A stretch of 64,000 nucleotides of DNA, taken from positions 1,031,277-1,095,276 of the forward strand of contig JAFJTR010000002.1 in assembly GCA_022559985.1 (NCBI GenBank). The letters are read 5' to 3'. Below are positions 41,203-53,070 of the stretch, one piece after another. Position 1 is the stretch's first letter, and each line of letters begins with the position of its first letter. The position numbers and the translations under genes are program-made. The notes beneath the pieces are model-generated. The model was not told the DNA's origin. It worked only from the letters and a program-made list of their open reading frames with translations, and did not search any database. Source of the DNA: Parastagonospora avenae f. sp. tritici 18332-5. Lineage: Eukaryota > Ascomycota > Dothideomycetes > Pleosporales > Phaeosphaeriaceae.

Positions 41203-42737
41203 GTTGATGGTTGCAGGTGTATTATGTGTATGGAGTAGTGCTTGGAGAGTGGTTGAGAGTTGTGTTGACGTTGCCTTTGGAATGATAGTTATGGGTGCTT
41301 GGAGTGTTTCAGCAAGTAGACTTTGGAGCCTTCTTAGTAGTCGGCAGGGATGGCGAGTGAATCTTGAGGCAAGGTTCCTGACGACTGCCTGCTGAACCAC
41401 TGCATTTGCCAGAGCCGGTTCGTTGAAGCCTTGCCTAGTGATAGCAGTTCTGTTGATTACATGTGAAATCTTTTTCATTCTTGTCATGATGAATCGTGGG
41501 CTACATGAAAAGGTAGCACGGCCATGTGCATCACTGTTGAAACTTTGAAAACTTGTGAAGTTTACAGCTTCATATTCTTGCGCTGCTATGGATAACACGC
41601 TTGGACTTAGGATCCGGAGGACGCGTACTATGTGCAGGTATTTTGTCACGGTTGAGGGCATCTCCTGCCTCCGTGCAGTGGCACCTCACCTCTGGTGAGA
41701 CGAGGCTGCTTTTCCTGCACTAGCGCTGTTTACAGCTACCCATATATACATACCGTTCGTAGCTTCACCCGATACAACCTCAGTTCAATCCTCGAATCTT
41801 CCCGCACTGCTTGCACTCACTCCGACATATTTAGCTACCATGTGTGTCACAGTGTATGTGTTGGTGAAGAACGCGATTGGAAAGTCGTACGGTGTCAGAA
41901 ACCACTAAGTCAGAATTGAAGTGCATACTACCTTGCTCATGAGGTCAAGTTGCAATATTAATGCCAAACAATTACGTCTTTGGTGAGATGGATTGGCAGG
42001 AAGCGATTGGTGCAAGACAGCGGTAGAATTACGTCATCTTAAAATGCACGCGAAAGACCGTACTCCGTCGCGCTTATGTCCCCAGCTTCTACACCTCAGA
42101 AGTGTCACTGCATCAAAATACCAAAGCTGCTAATGCGTTCACATTCGACACCAAAACCAAATTCACATCACGGAAGCGTAGAATTCCGCCGTTCAATTCG
42201 GTGCCATCCACGAACATCGCCAGGAGCATACAGCTGAACGAACAGGGCATGCCTAGGGAGGCCATATGCTATCTCCCAAAGTCCATCATATTTTCGCTGT
42301 TGGACGTTGAGAAGTATCTCGGAGATGATGTGTCAACTCCGAGTGCACACCGAACAAACTGCGAAGAGATGCCGCTCGATTCGAAGTGGGCTGATTCCTT
42401 TCGGGCCTTAGTCTTGTTTGGCCCAATACAGACACAATCATGCCACTTTCAGGATCTCGAGCGCCTTGGACTCTTCGCATTCACAAGTCCGTGGCCGAGG
42501 TTAAGGTTTTTGTTTGCGGTGTTTAATTTTGGTCGCGTGCACTCTTTGGTGTTGTTCTTCATTTTCGTCTTTCATCGTGAATTTGCTCTCCTCGACTGTT
42601 TCTTAACATTTCAGTTCTCAATCAACTCTGCGCGGTGTAACTCTCTATCAACCACTCGGCATTTCCGACCCAAATCACTGCCAATACCTGCGCATCAAAA
42701 GCGCCACCAACACCAAGCACAGCCACAAAACAACAAT
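41203..42737. other. intergenic, low-complexity gene to small membrane protein gene
   Basis: About 1.5 kb with the promoters of two divergent genes. A frame at 42102-42737 continues in frame into the small downstream gene but has no domain and varied composition. It may be leader or contain an unrecognised 5' exon. The 5' extension of the minus-strand frame (41203-41661) is also here. Confidence 0.4.
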
Positions 42738-42980
42738 ATGCTCATTACTCGCGGCTTTTCGCTTACGAACTTCGTCATCGGCTCTTCGGCGCTTTGTTTC
42801 CAGATATTTGTGCTATACCCATGGCACCATAAGCTCGATGCAGAATTCACCGAACTACGAAAAGAGCACGCCAGATTATTGGAAGACACGCACAATAAGC
42901 ACCGGAACGAGCTAAGGGGCATTCGCGAACAATTGGTGTTACTGAATGAGAGGAAGGACAAGAGTGGGAAGTGGTGGTGA
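42738..42980 (+). CDS. small single-pass membrane protein with coiled coil, function unknown
   Basis: 80 residues from MLITRGFSLTNFVIGSSALC. An N-terminal hydrophobic helix (about residues 9-28, FVIGSSALCFQIFVLYPW) is preceded by a basic residue. It is followed by a charged alpha-helical heptad-like region (DAEFTELRKEHARLLEDTHN to about residue 72) ending KSGKWW. This resembles small mitochondrial inner-membrane assembly factors (Pet117-like layout), but I do not recognise the family. The frame is open upstream to 42102. The inner Met was chosen because the sequence character changes sharply there. Confidence 0.6.
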   Translation: MLITRGFSLTNFVIGSSALCFQIFVLYPWHHKLDAEFTELRKEHARLLEDTHNKHRNELRGIREQLVLLNERKDKSGKWW

Positions 42981-44240
42981 ACGATGCAACTACAAGTAAT
43001 GCGAGGCGGTGCATGCCCCTGATTCTGGACGGCGTTTACTGAATTTGGTATGACATCCAGACTAATTACTCACAACATACTGATTCAGAAACAGGTGTCA
43101 TGGTTTGTAAGACGAGCATCTTGCGCAGCTAGAGTTGGTAATAATATCATTTCTCATCAAACCGGTAGCCACCTCCAACTTGCCCTTGGCATCCGACGCC
43201 TGAAGCTGTCTGGATCGAGACTCAACGCTTGTCGAACTAAGCGATCTGCATCCAGCCATTATCCCGGCTACCAGTAACCCCACGCTACGTACTTGTGGTG
43301 AGTCTGCGATCATGCGAATGACCTTTGCTGCGCGTCGCGTAGTAGGCAGCCACAAATACTGTGGTCAACAAAACCGTCTTCTACTGACGTCAACAGCATG
43401 CAACGCGGCATTCGATGTAACACTGACCTTGAATTCTTGAATTTTTGAATTCTCTACCAGTTTGCAAAGTACACCTCACGTCGGACGAGGACCAATGCCA
43501 TGAGCATCGGATCCCTTCGGATCGGTCCATAGTGCGGAGTCTGCGGCCGTTGTATGTCCGCCCGAGCTATCTTTGTTCAGCATCTCTGTACCCAATTAAT
43601 TTTAGGCGAGCACGCAACCTGCTTATTCGCACGTTGGTGTCTGAAGTGCAGTAGAGCTGTAGCAACTAGTACAAAAATGGGCGTGCAGGTTGGGAAAAGA
43701 GCAAGAATTGCAATGATATTGTCCCGCGACCAGGTCATAGTTAAGAAATCTATGTGAGCAGGCTTCAAGGCTGGCGCGATCAAGGACAATTTGAAGAAAG
43801 TCGAGCGGTGCTGCTCGCCGTTCCCAAAAGCCTAACATAACTCCAGCGAGATCAGATTTCCAGTTGGAAAGGTCAATTCAGATTTGTGGTCCTTCCCCAG
43901 GTATTCCAGATTTCAGAGAGCCGTGACAAGATAGTTGGGGCTGTGCGGCCAAAAGCAATGATGCGGCGGTTGAGACTCAGCCGCATCGGTGAGGACAAAA
44001 CAGATTGGGCTTGCATGTCGAGCGGGGCTATATTACTGTAGCTACCACCATTGGCTCGAGACATATGCATCGGGTGGCTCATTTCAGATTTGCGGTATGC
44101 CGGATTGAAATCAGATTTCGGACGTCATCTCTATCACGTGTTTCTCCGGACAATACGCCCCTCTATCAGCCTGGCGTGTTTCGATCAACACTTGCAGCTC
44201 ACTTTCTTTTGGAAGGGATACCGTTCCACGAACATCTACG
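42981..44240. other. intergenic stretch without supported gene
   Basis: 1.26 kb with only short overlapping frames on both strands and no recognisable motif. It contains the promoter of the Clr5-ankyrin gene. No repeats or RNA genes were noticed. Confidence 0.4.
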
Positions 44241-46889
44241 ATGGAGAAGCGGAATTCGCCTCGAATACCAGAGGAGACGTGGAAGCACTATGAGAACATC
44301 ATTTTCCTTCTGTATGTGATACAGAGTAAGGCTTCAACGGCCCCAGGTGTTGTCAAAGACATCATGACCATCAAATACAACTTCACCGCCACGTAGGTCT
44401 AAACTTCCGCTCTGACTCCCCCATCGTGATGAGGAAATTTGTGTTAACATACTATTAGCAAAGCGAAGTATGAGAGGAGGCTGAAGAAATCGAGTCTTCA
44501 CAAAAACAGATCTGCAAACAATCGTCGGGCGACTCTATCGAATATTAGCCAAGGGATCACTGGGAACAGCGCCATTGCGCGCCAGCCCAGCACGTATGGT
44601 GAAAGTTGGCATGCGGAAGGTATTAATTACTCATGGCTTAGGTGAATCAACGTACTGACTGTTGTCAGTAGCTTATACAGTTTCACGAGACATTTCATTT
44701 AGAACACGTTCTCGATATCTAATCAGTGCTACTCTTAGCGAGGATCTGGATAACCTGGAAAGATTCCTCGATATGGGTATTGAACCGAACTCTCCAGTAA
44801 AAGTAGTTTCCGGGAAGGAACAGATCCTCGCTACCGCACTCAGCACTTCGATCGCCCATGGGTCTCCGGAAGTATTGAAGATATTAGAAGAGCAAGATTG
44901 TACATTGGGACTGATCGAGAACCCGGATGGGATTATCTCCGCTCTTGTCGCAGCGTGTGAGAAAGGGAATGCCGATCTTGTTGGTAGACTTCTCGCCCTT
45001 CGAGATTTCCCAGTCTCAGTGGAAAAGATGTTAGCACATTCTCCTCGTACAGATTCCCTTGAACGAGCCTTTCACATCGCGACCGAAGCAAGTTATGAAT
45101 CTATCTGTCATCAGTTGCTCTCCAGGGGCTTAAGCCCGAGAGCAAATTGTCTCGACGCAGCCTACAGAAGCAGGCAACCGAAACTCGTTGAACTCTTCAC
45201 CAATGTGGTAGATCCGACTGGAGGAACCTTCTATGCTGCAATGAAGACAGGAAAGAGGAAAGATTCAGAGGATCTTCTACGCCTTGGAGTTCCTATTGAC
45301 AAAAGTTTCGAGCTAAACGACGATGATATTGAAAATCAAGATCTCACCGCGCTGTTTCCTGGCCAGCATCATTGGAAAACAGCGTTACTAGGCGCTGCAA
45401 TAAAGGCACAAAGCGCAGTAGTAGTAGACGTTCTCCTCGCTTATGGCGCACAAGTCAATCCCCGAACCGGGTACGACGGCCCCCCTGTGTTCACTACTGC
45501 ACTTACGGCCAGTGTCATCAAACAAAATATTCCCCTTCTTGTAGAACTGTTACGTGAAGGAGCAGATCCTTTCGTTGATAGCGCTATCTATGTGGCCGTC
45601 GTGTATGGACTGGAAGTGTGAGATTCAAAGGGTTCTTGATGATGTTGATGATTGATTGTGTTGTAGTCTGATCTATGAACAGGTAGCTATTATCCCCCGC
45701 CCTTGTGTGACCAGCTGCGCGATCCATTCCATGCAGTTACATTCCATGCAGTTCCATTCCAGCCGAGCCTGTGTTACGGCCAGCCTTGCTCATATCTGAC
45801 AAGAAGACGTCATTCAACTCCGACTTCTTGAACTCAAGCGTCGATGCCCTCGTGGCTCCATTTCCTTCGGCCAAACTGCCTTGCTCTGGGCGATTCATAT
45901 CGGCAATATGCATTTTATCGAAACACTCGTCAAAGAGGTCAACACAAGCGGACTAGTGGATGCACGAACTCTTGCGAGCGAGAAAAAGAACCCACGCCGT
46001 TCAGGCCAGAGTCTTTTATGGATTCCTACTATCAGCCCTGCGAGTAGACGTTCTACTCCACCGCCACCTCCCCCGTCCATTTCGCCAATCACTGTCGCAA
46101 GTAGCGTTTGGTTCGTTGAGGCTGGGGTTGACGAGTCCGATAGGGGAGGCTATACGTATGGAATGTGCAAAGGATGGCCCAATGCAGGTACTGCATCTCA
46201 TCTTACCCTGGGTCAAAGATCTCAACGGCGTAGTCGCAAAAAATACAGAGATTGGTAATCTGACTGGACTTCTCTACGCTATAAGACTTGACTCCCTGGG
46301 TACAGTTCAGAAATTGGTCAAAGCCGGTGGAGGTCCATCCTTTCCGGCTCGAAGCAGCATCAATTGTACAGCTCTCCAGACAGCAACAGAAGTTGAAAAC
46401 AAAGAAATTGTCGAGTATCTTCTCGCACAGTATTTCGATCCGAATGAGCCCCCGGCAGCCCGATCTGGGGCCACTTCCTTGCAAATAGCAGCCATCAAGG
46501 GATACGTTGGAATCGCGTCAATTTTGATCAATGCTGGAGCAGAAATCAATGCCAAGCCCGCTTTGCTGTACGGCAGGACGGCCTTTGAGGGCGCTACTGA
46601 GCATGAGCGCATTGAAATGATGGTCTTCCTGGTGCAACATGGCGCAGAACTTCTCTCGAATGACAAACAACAGTATCGACGAGCTGTTCAGTTCGCTAGA
46701 GAAAACGGCCAACCTACTGCGATACAGCTCGCGGACGAGCTACTCAAGAAGGTCTTGGAGATTCAAGGGGCAAGCGATCCCGGAGCAGGAAAAGGGGGGA
46801 CAAGCCCAGGGACAAGCGAGTTCGGGACAGATCGGGGCGTGTGGAGTGTATCTAAATTTCTCAATACAGACCTTGACGTTGGGTTTTAG
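44241..46889 (+). CDS. Clr5-domain ankyrin-repeat protein (middle splicing unresolved, possibly broken)
   Basis: Exon 1 (44241-44392) starts MEKRNSPRIPEETWKHYENI and joins across 66 nt to exon 2 (44459-44619, KAKYERRLKKSSL). Together they make the Clr5 N-terminal helical domain (Trp-x-x-Tyr ... Tyr-x-x-(R/K)-(L/F)-K-K). Exon 3 (44669-about 45621, after a 49-nt intron) begins VAYTVSRDISFRTRSRYL and holds degenerate ankyrin repeats (LDNLERFLDMGIEPNSP, AVVVDVLLAYGAQVNPRTG, NIPLLVELLREGADPF). A further ankyrin piece, GQTALLWAIHIGNMHFIETL (about 45800-45960), is in a second frame. The C-terminal repeats (CTALQTATEVENKEIVEYLL, GYVGIASILINAGAEINAKP) to 46889 are in a third. I could not find splice sites restoring both shifts, so either two introns are cryptic or the gene has frameshifts. 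Clr5-ankyrin proteins are common, variable NLR-like accessory proteins in ascomycetes, of unknown function. Confidence 0.65.
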
Positions 46890-47932
46890 GGGCAGCAGGA
46901 CTGTACACATTTTCTCATTTTCCTTTGGATCTGGCTTTTCTTTGTATCTTTGGAGCTCGGTAGTATATATTACACATAATACACGAAGATTCTCAACGCA
47001 CGCTACATGTGATGATTATTCTCTTGATCATGAACATAAGTGCTACATCGTCGCTAGCCCACGCCCTTCTCACACTATAACTTAACTCTACTGTAGCATG
47101 AAAGTCGTAGTTCTTTTCGTTCCGAGCTCACCAAGCCGCAATAATCTCACACTAAACCTCCATAAGCGTCTCTTTCGACTACCTCTCAAATAGCTTGCAG
47201 AACACAGTACTTTCCTTACTGTATTTCGCCAACCTTGTTCGTCAGAAACTCTTTCCACTCCCACTACACGTTATTTGTTCGTCATTATGGAACTCGCCAA
47301 CCAACCCTGCCGCACGGTAGTGCTCTCTCACCAAACCTCTCACGAGGATAGGACTCTTTTGGTTACGTCTCGAAGAAGTTCAGAACTCTTCTCGATCTAC
47401 TCGTGTAGCTGCAGTACTCTCTTCGACACCCAAACTCAAATTGTACTGCTCTCCTTTCACTGCCTCCAAATATTGTTTACCTGCCATCATGGAACTCGCC
47501 AATCAAACCTGCCGCGCTGACCGTCGCAAGTGATTTGTCTCACCTCGAGTAGCAGTACAATGCTCTCTCAACAATCCAACGAGAAGAACGACCAGACCTC
47601 ATCGCAGGATTTGCCAACTTGCCGTGCCTAGTGTCTTGTTGTAACTTTAGATATGGCGTCCACTTATATCTGATAGTACTAATACTCTCTCTACCACCCT
47701 TCACGAGATGACTGAACTACCCTCGCAGCACTCACTCGCCACTCTTTCCTCACAAAGCACTCGAACCCACCTCAAACAAAAGTCTTCACCAATCACACTC
47801 TCCAGTCACTCTCGGCTTCACATCCATCTCCAAGCAAAAAGCTTCGAACTTGATCGCAAGACGTTCATGCCTCGCATTCTCATCTCCTAGCTATATACAT
47901 CTTACACTTTTATTCCATCCGCTTCTCCCATT
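46890..47932. other. intergenic with a short direct repeat
   Basis: About 1 kb between the convergent ankyrin and HEM14 genes. Two copies of ATGGAACTCGCCAA(C/T)CAA followed by CCTGCCGC occur at about 47286 and 47489, with partly similar flanks. No gene is supported. Confidence 0.45.
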
Positions 47933-49734
47933 TCACACACCACCAGGCATCTTCCCCTCCCACCCCCTCTTCCTATACCCCAGCGTTCCCGCCGGCACTA
48001 CCCTCCACTCCCTCGTATCCCCGACCCTACCCAATCCCACATCCCTCCCCTTCCACCCCTCGCCCCTGAGTCCCCTCGCCAGATTCCACGCACCAGTGAT
48101 AACATCATTAACGCCTACGCCATTGAACTGATTGCCCACAACGCGCAACCGTCCTTTAAACTCCTCACTAATGCCGCGCGAGAAGTCTTTGAGGCGGTCT
48201 TCGTACCCAACGGTGTACTGCGGAATGCAGTCCTTGCTGAGATTGACGTATGACGCGGTGGGTTCCTGGGTGATGCCTAAATGTCTCTTGACAACGCTCT
48301 TCGCCATTTCTAATCCCTCCTCCTCGCTCGGATACGAGGCCCAGTCGTTCCACCAGTGGCCGCCGAGCATGACGGTCAATTTCGTGCCGGGGACGGAGTC
48401 CTGCCCGCGGATGGCGGAGGAGTCGAATATGACGCCGAGTGCGCGCTCGGGATTTTGCTCGAACGGGACGGACTGCGGGATTAGGTAGCCGAAGCCGGCG
48501 GGCGTGAGGTCGGGGGTTGGGTAGAAGAGGTTGATGGTTTGGACGGTGATGTAGGGGGTGAGAGAGGGGGAACGGAGGGTGGAGATTACGAGGTCATAGT
48601 CTGCGGATTTTCCGTTGTCGGATGTCTGAGGGGAGTTAGTGGGAGTCGTTTGGTAGGGATGGAGGGAGACGTACGCCTGTGACTACTTGCACGCCTGGTT
48701 TGCCGTCTTCGAGGGGTTTGGTCGATTGGACTGGGCTCTCGGTGTATATCTCCACATTGCCCGTCTTCTTGACTGCCATCGCTAAGGCTTGGTACAATTG
48801 CTGCAGCCCATTCTTGAACGTGAATGTGCTCGCCTTCTTCAGATTCTCAACGTATTCATCTTGCAAGTCGAATTCATCGTTCATAGCCTCCGCCGCCTCA
48901 ACATCGTACGGATGCGCCAGCGTCATCAGCTGGCCCTTCTCATCTTGCTGCATTTTGAAGTACCCAGCCATTGCGCTGCCGTATTTGCCTTCGAGCTGCC
49001 ACGCCGTGCTGAGCAGCGTCTTCGCACTCAGATTCCAGATATCCCCAGCATATATCCCGTGGAAGACCGCAGACACAAGATTGTTCGCAAATCTCTCATC
49101 CACCCGCCTGGACAAGAAGCTCCCCACCGTCTCATCCGTCATCGTATCCGGTCGTTTCGGCACCATAGGCTCTTTAATCATTCCAAACGCACCCGCCATA
49201 ATCCCACTCCTCCACAGCGAAATGAACTCGCCCAGACTCGGTATCTGAGAGGGCAATTTATTCAAGCGGTCGGGATAGTAAATGTACCGATTCTTCGCAG
49301 CCGGTTCGTCGCGATACGTATACGTCATGTCCTTCTCGAGGTCCAGTTCCTGACACTACCACACCAATTAGCTCCCCCCTTCCCTCACACTACCAGATAG
49401 GTACAAAACATACCAAATGCGCCGTAACAGTCGCATTCCTCAGCGTCCTCGGCCCCAATTCAAACACCACCTCCCCGCCCTCAACCTGCACCTTCCGACT
49501 CTGAATCCACCCGCCAACATCCTTACCCGCTTCGAACAAATGGATCTTACTCTGCGGGAACTCCCGCGAGACAAAGTACGCGCTCGACAGACCCGCGACC
49601 CCACCGCCCAGAATGGCAATGTTAGTGGGATGCGCGGTCGACGACGAGTAGCGGTGTTGCGTGCATAATGCCGAGGCGATGGGCCGGATGGCGGATTGCC
49701 TCAACGTGGATGAGACATGCCTCGTAAGCCGCAT
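47933..49734 (-). CDS. HEM14: protoporphyrinogen oxidase, mitochondrial
   Basis: Three exons (49734-49414, 49349-48675, 48625-47933) encode 562 residues. An upstream in-frame Met at 49845 would add 37. The start MRLTRHVSSTLRQSAIRPIA is an Arg/Ser-rich mitochondrial presequence. The FAD-binding fold follows: NIAILGGGVAGLSSAYFVSR, FEAGKDVGGWIQS, and the family motif FELGPRTLR. The middle exon has the membrane-binding/substrate region (SFLSRRVDERFANNLVSAVF, HGIYAGD) typical of HemG/PPOX. The last exon closes with VVGNQFNGVGVNDVITGAW, the C-terminal FAD motif. The enzyme oxidises protoporphyrinogen IX to protoporphyrin IX on the inner mitochondrial membrane, the penultimate step of heme synthesis. 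Both introns are in phase 0 (64 and 49 nt). The tail after the FAD motif is slightly longer than I would expect. Confidence 0.94.
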
Positions 49735-50197
49735 TGCCGGTTGTAGGGAGCGAGAGTTGGCGCGGGGGTGGAGGGAGCCATTGCGGGACGGGGAGTGAAG
49801 TGGAAGTTGCGGACGTGGAGAAGTCCGTGCTCGGCCCGCCGTCATTGATTGAGCTTTTTTGGTGGGAGGTCAGCCCTACCGCATGCATGATGGCGTCTTA
49901 GCTCGGCGCGTCAGGAACGGGTGTTTGTCACGAATTTGTTTGCATGGAGGGAGGGAGTTTGTACAGAGAGAGAGGCAGCCACTCAAGGCCGCCGAGAAAC
50001 GTGATCAGTCCATTTTCCCGATGGCAATGCCACCTGGGGCAACTGCCAGACCTCCCAAACTGTCAACGCCGCCGCATCTAGCCATGCCGTATCCAACAAC
50101 TATAGTACACATGCTCATCCACCCTATGCAGCCTGTCCCGCTCCCACCGCCAATGGTATCATATCCTTCACAATTCCATCCCAATGCCCTAGTCAAT
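49735..50197. other. intergenic between NAB2 and HEM14
   Basis: 463 bp containing the HEM14 promoter and the NAB2 3' flank; both genes run on the minus strand. A 37-codon in-frame extension of HEM14 lies at 49735-49845. Nothing else noted. Confidence 0.4.
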
Positions 50198-51812
50198 CTA
50201 TGACATCACATCCACGCTCTCGTTCGCTGGTGTTTGGCCCGGAATGATGGGCTCTTCCGGCATATCTTCGTCCACAAACTTCCTTTCACTAACGTGCTCT
50301 TTCGCATCGCCTTCTTTTTGGGCGACCCACTTGTTGGTGGTGTTCTTCTTCTGTCCGGGCTCGTGCTTGAACGTGCAGCGGGGGTTCAAGCAGGGGTTGA
50401 ACTTGCACTTGGTCGTTGTGTGGTGGAATGGACAGTCTGTGGTAGTGCAGTCACCACCGTTGCGGCAAGGTCGCTCGGTGGGATGCTTGTATGGGCAGTT
50501 CTCGGGATCGCGGCAGTTGGGCCAGAAGGCGCATTCTTGCTCTGACTGGAACTTCTGGCGCTGCGCTGGTGACGGGTGCTTGCCCACGCACTTCTTGTTT
50601 TTGCACGCGGCGCCAAAGTCGCATGTGTCGTTCATGTCGACGGGCGTGGCGGGCGGAGCGGCGGGCGATTGGTGGACGAAGTGGCAGTCTGGGTTGGAGC
50701 ACCTCAGGTTGAACTTGCACATGGTCGAAGAAGGCTCTGGGCGGGCCGTCTCAACCTCCATACCGTCGCAATTGCCAGCCGCAGCGTCTCCCATAGTCTC
50801 GTCTTGACCCTCCTTCTTTGTGAACTTGGTGGAAGCGTGCATCCCTCCGCGGTGCGGTCGGTCCATGCGCGACTGGTGCGGCTTCTTGCCACCGCGACCG
50901 TTCGAATTGAAGTTGGGGTTAACGAATCCACCTGGAGTAGCCCCCGAGAAGATCTGCTGCATCATCTGGGCTTGCTGCTCGTACATTTGCATCAGTGCCA
51001 TCTGCTGCTGGGGGTTGAGACCACCGCCAGCCATGCCGCCCGGTGTGCTCATTGATGGCATCCCTGGCATGCCGCCCAGAGGCATACCGTTCATGCCACC
51101 ACCCATGTTGAGGTTGGCGTTGCCCATTCCACGACCGTTCGCCATGGCTTCCATACCGCGTCCGACGTTTTGTCCGCGGGGACCTCTCGGTGGAGCGCCA
51201 GCATGTGAGTTGGTTCTTCCGACGCCACCACCGCCTCGAACACGATGTAACGCGTCATCGCTGCGCATGTTTCTGTTTATTTGGTTGAGCATGCGACCGC
51301 CACGTGCAGGACGCGCTGCTTGTGAACCGCTGCCGTTGCGCATGGCGCGTGGGCCGGTGGGACTAAATACTATCAGTACATGTCGCACACGAGTGAAAGG
51401 GGCTGGAAGATAGGACTACTTACACGCTGCCGGATGCCGAATCTACGCCTTCCATGTCGGTGTCTTGTGTTGGCGCAGAACCGTCGTCTAATGCGCTGTT
51501 CATCTGCTCGTCGTTGGCTGGCGCGTTCTGTGCGTCGCCGCCACCTAATTGTCGCTTCATCACATCGATCTGCTCGAACAGCCATTGCGCAAATTGCTGT
51601 GTCTCTGTGTTTTCTGGGCCCAAGTCGAGGAGGTCGCTTGACAGTTCCTGCGCGACTTGTGTCTCATTCTTGTCGTTGGCCAGCATCAGGAGAATGTAGT
51701 CGAAAAGCGTCGTGTCGTCGCCGCCCGTCGTCCACCCGAATTCGGCCAACTTGGGTTGCACAACTTGCTGGAGCTGAGCCGCTAAAGGCGACTCGACTGA
51801 GAAATCGGCCAT
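50198..51812 (-). CDS. NAB2: poly(A)-RNA-binding zinc-finger protein Nab2 (ZC3H14 type)
   Basis: Two exons (51812-51424 and 51362-50198) encode 517 residues. The start MADFSVESPLAAQLQQVVQP leads into the Nab2 N-terminal PWI-like helical domain (KLAEFGWTTGGDDTTLFDYI, then ELSSDLLDLG and FAQWLFEQI), which binds Mlp1 and Gfd1 in yeast. A Gly/Met/Arg-rich linker with RGG-like and Gln-rich parts follows. Five tandem CCCH fingers of the Cx5-6Cx4-5Cx3H kind end the RNA-binding part: CKFNLRCSNPDCHFVH, CDFGAACKNKKCVGKH, CAFWPNCRDPENCPYKH, CRNGGDCTTTDCPFHH, CKFNPCLNPRCTFKH. They bind poly(A), control tail length and license mRNA export. Yeast Nab2 has seven fingers, so five fits the filamentous fungal form. 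The intron is 61 nt, phase 2. Confidence 0.92.
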
Positions 51813-53070
51813 GTCGAGGACGAGGTGTGATAGGAATGCGTCGAAGGACTTGGAAGAGAGAAAGGTGGTAGAAACAAAGGGAGCACGGGAAGGCGCGTCT
51901 TCAGGTGCGTATTGTCGTCGCGCTCTTATCGTAAAGTACGTGGAGATGACTTCGTTACTCGTGACAGTGTATTGCGCGTGGTGGGGTGGGCGTGTTCGGT
52001 GGTTGTGTGATGGCGCAGTTGTCAATCATGGAAGGAAAACGGATGACTTGATTGATTGCCAAGCATTGTGCGCACGGATGTTTTCAAGGTTGCTTCAGTC
52101 AGGAACCCGCACAAGCTCGAAGTTAGAAAACAGAGATTCGTCGCTAGTGACTCGGACTGCGAATTGTGTGCCCACAAATTAGTCTGATTCACGCATCCGC
52201 ACTCCAAGCCTTGTCAGCGCCTCGAGGGATGTCTAGACTTCGCACGATGAAGGCTGTCACAAATCTGGTCGCCGGGTCTCGATGCATTTATAGATAAACA
52301 TCACGCTTCCTGGCCTGCAAAAGAGATAGGGAGTCTGGGGAAGATGCGATACTAGCAAGAGCTATCCAAATACTTCATGGGGAATTTCAGGGTCCGTTTG
52401 CTCGTGTTGTCGGGATCTCCTATGCAACATCGCGCTGCGACCTATAAGCAGGTTGCTACTCTCTTTTACCAGCCGCACAGGAACAGATCGCGGGGCTTAA
52501 GCGATTTCAGGAACTCCCAGCTGCAGGCAAGAAGGCTGACGTGCAGCCAAGTGACTACCGGCAACCTGAGGGTGGAGCAAGATGCACACGTTGTACGGCC
52601 CCGGTTCTCATCGTCCGATGCTCGGTCAGTCAAGTGTGACCTTCCCTTCCGGCTTTCCTCATGTCGCCACCATACAGCCCTCGTCAGCTGTATCCAATGC
52701 CCTTCAATCTGAACGACAAGATGATAGCCTCGCCCTTCTACGTTGTTGGTATTATATGTACAATCCGCAAGCGCAGTTACGCGAGTCGGGTGGCCAATCA
52801 CGAGGTAATCCGCAAAGTGATATTGCGAAGGATTTCGCCCTGCAGTGACAATAAGCTAGATGCATCCACTATTGGTGAGAGTAGTCGCTAATGGAGCGGG
52901 CTGCTTACTGGCATGAGACTTCTTCCTCGTGAAGGTTGCAGCTCATCTGACCCTAGACGCTATTGGCACAGCTCTCCGTATAAATTGGTTCCCTAGAGCA
53001 GCTCGCATCTCTTCAACAGCTCCACCAGTCTAAAGCCCAGGTAGAGTGATCTTCTTGGCTGCCATCGACT
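51813..53070. other. intergenic between divergent NAB2 and FAD-oxidase genes
   Basis: 1.26 kb holding both promoters. Just before the oxidase start a GTATAAATTGG sequence (about 52978-52988) is a good TATA-box candidate at about -90. Other frames look like chance. Confidence 0.4.

Noticed and set aside
41203..41661. 153-codon N-terminal extension of the low-complexity DPF gene
   Set aside because: In frame, but composition changes and the MGYRSERDKDG start looks like a true N-terminus. Kept only as an alternative start.
42102..42737. 5' extension of the small membrane protein frame
   Set aside because: 212 extra codons of mixed, low-quality composition; the compact 80-residue protein is the more plausible product.
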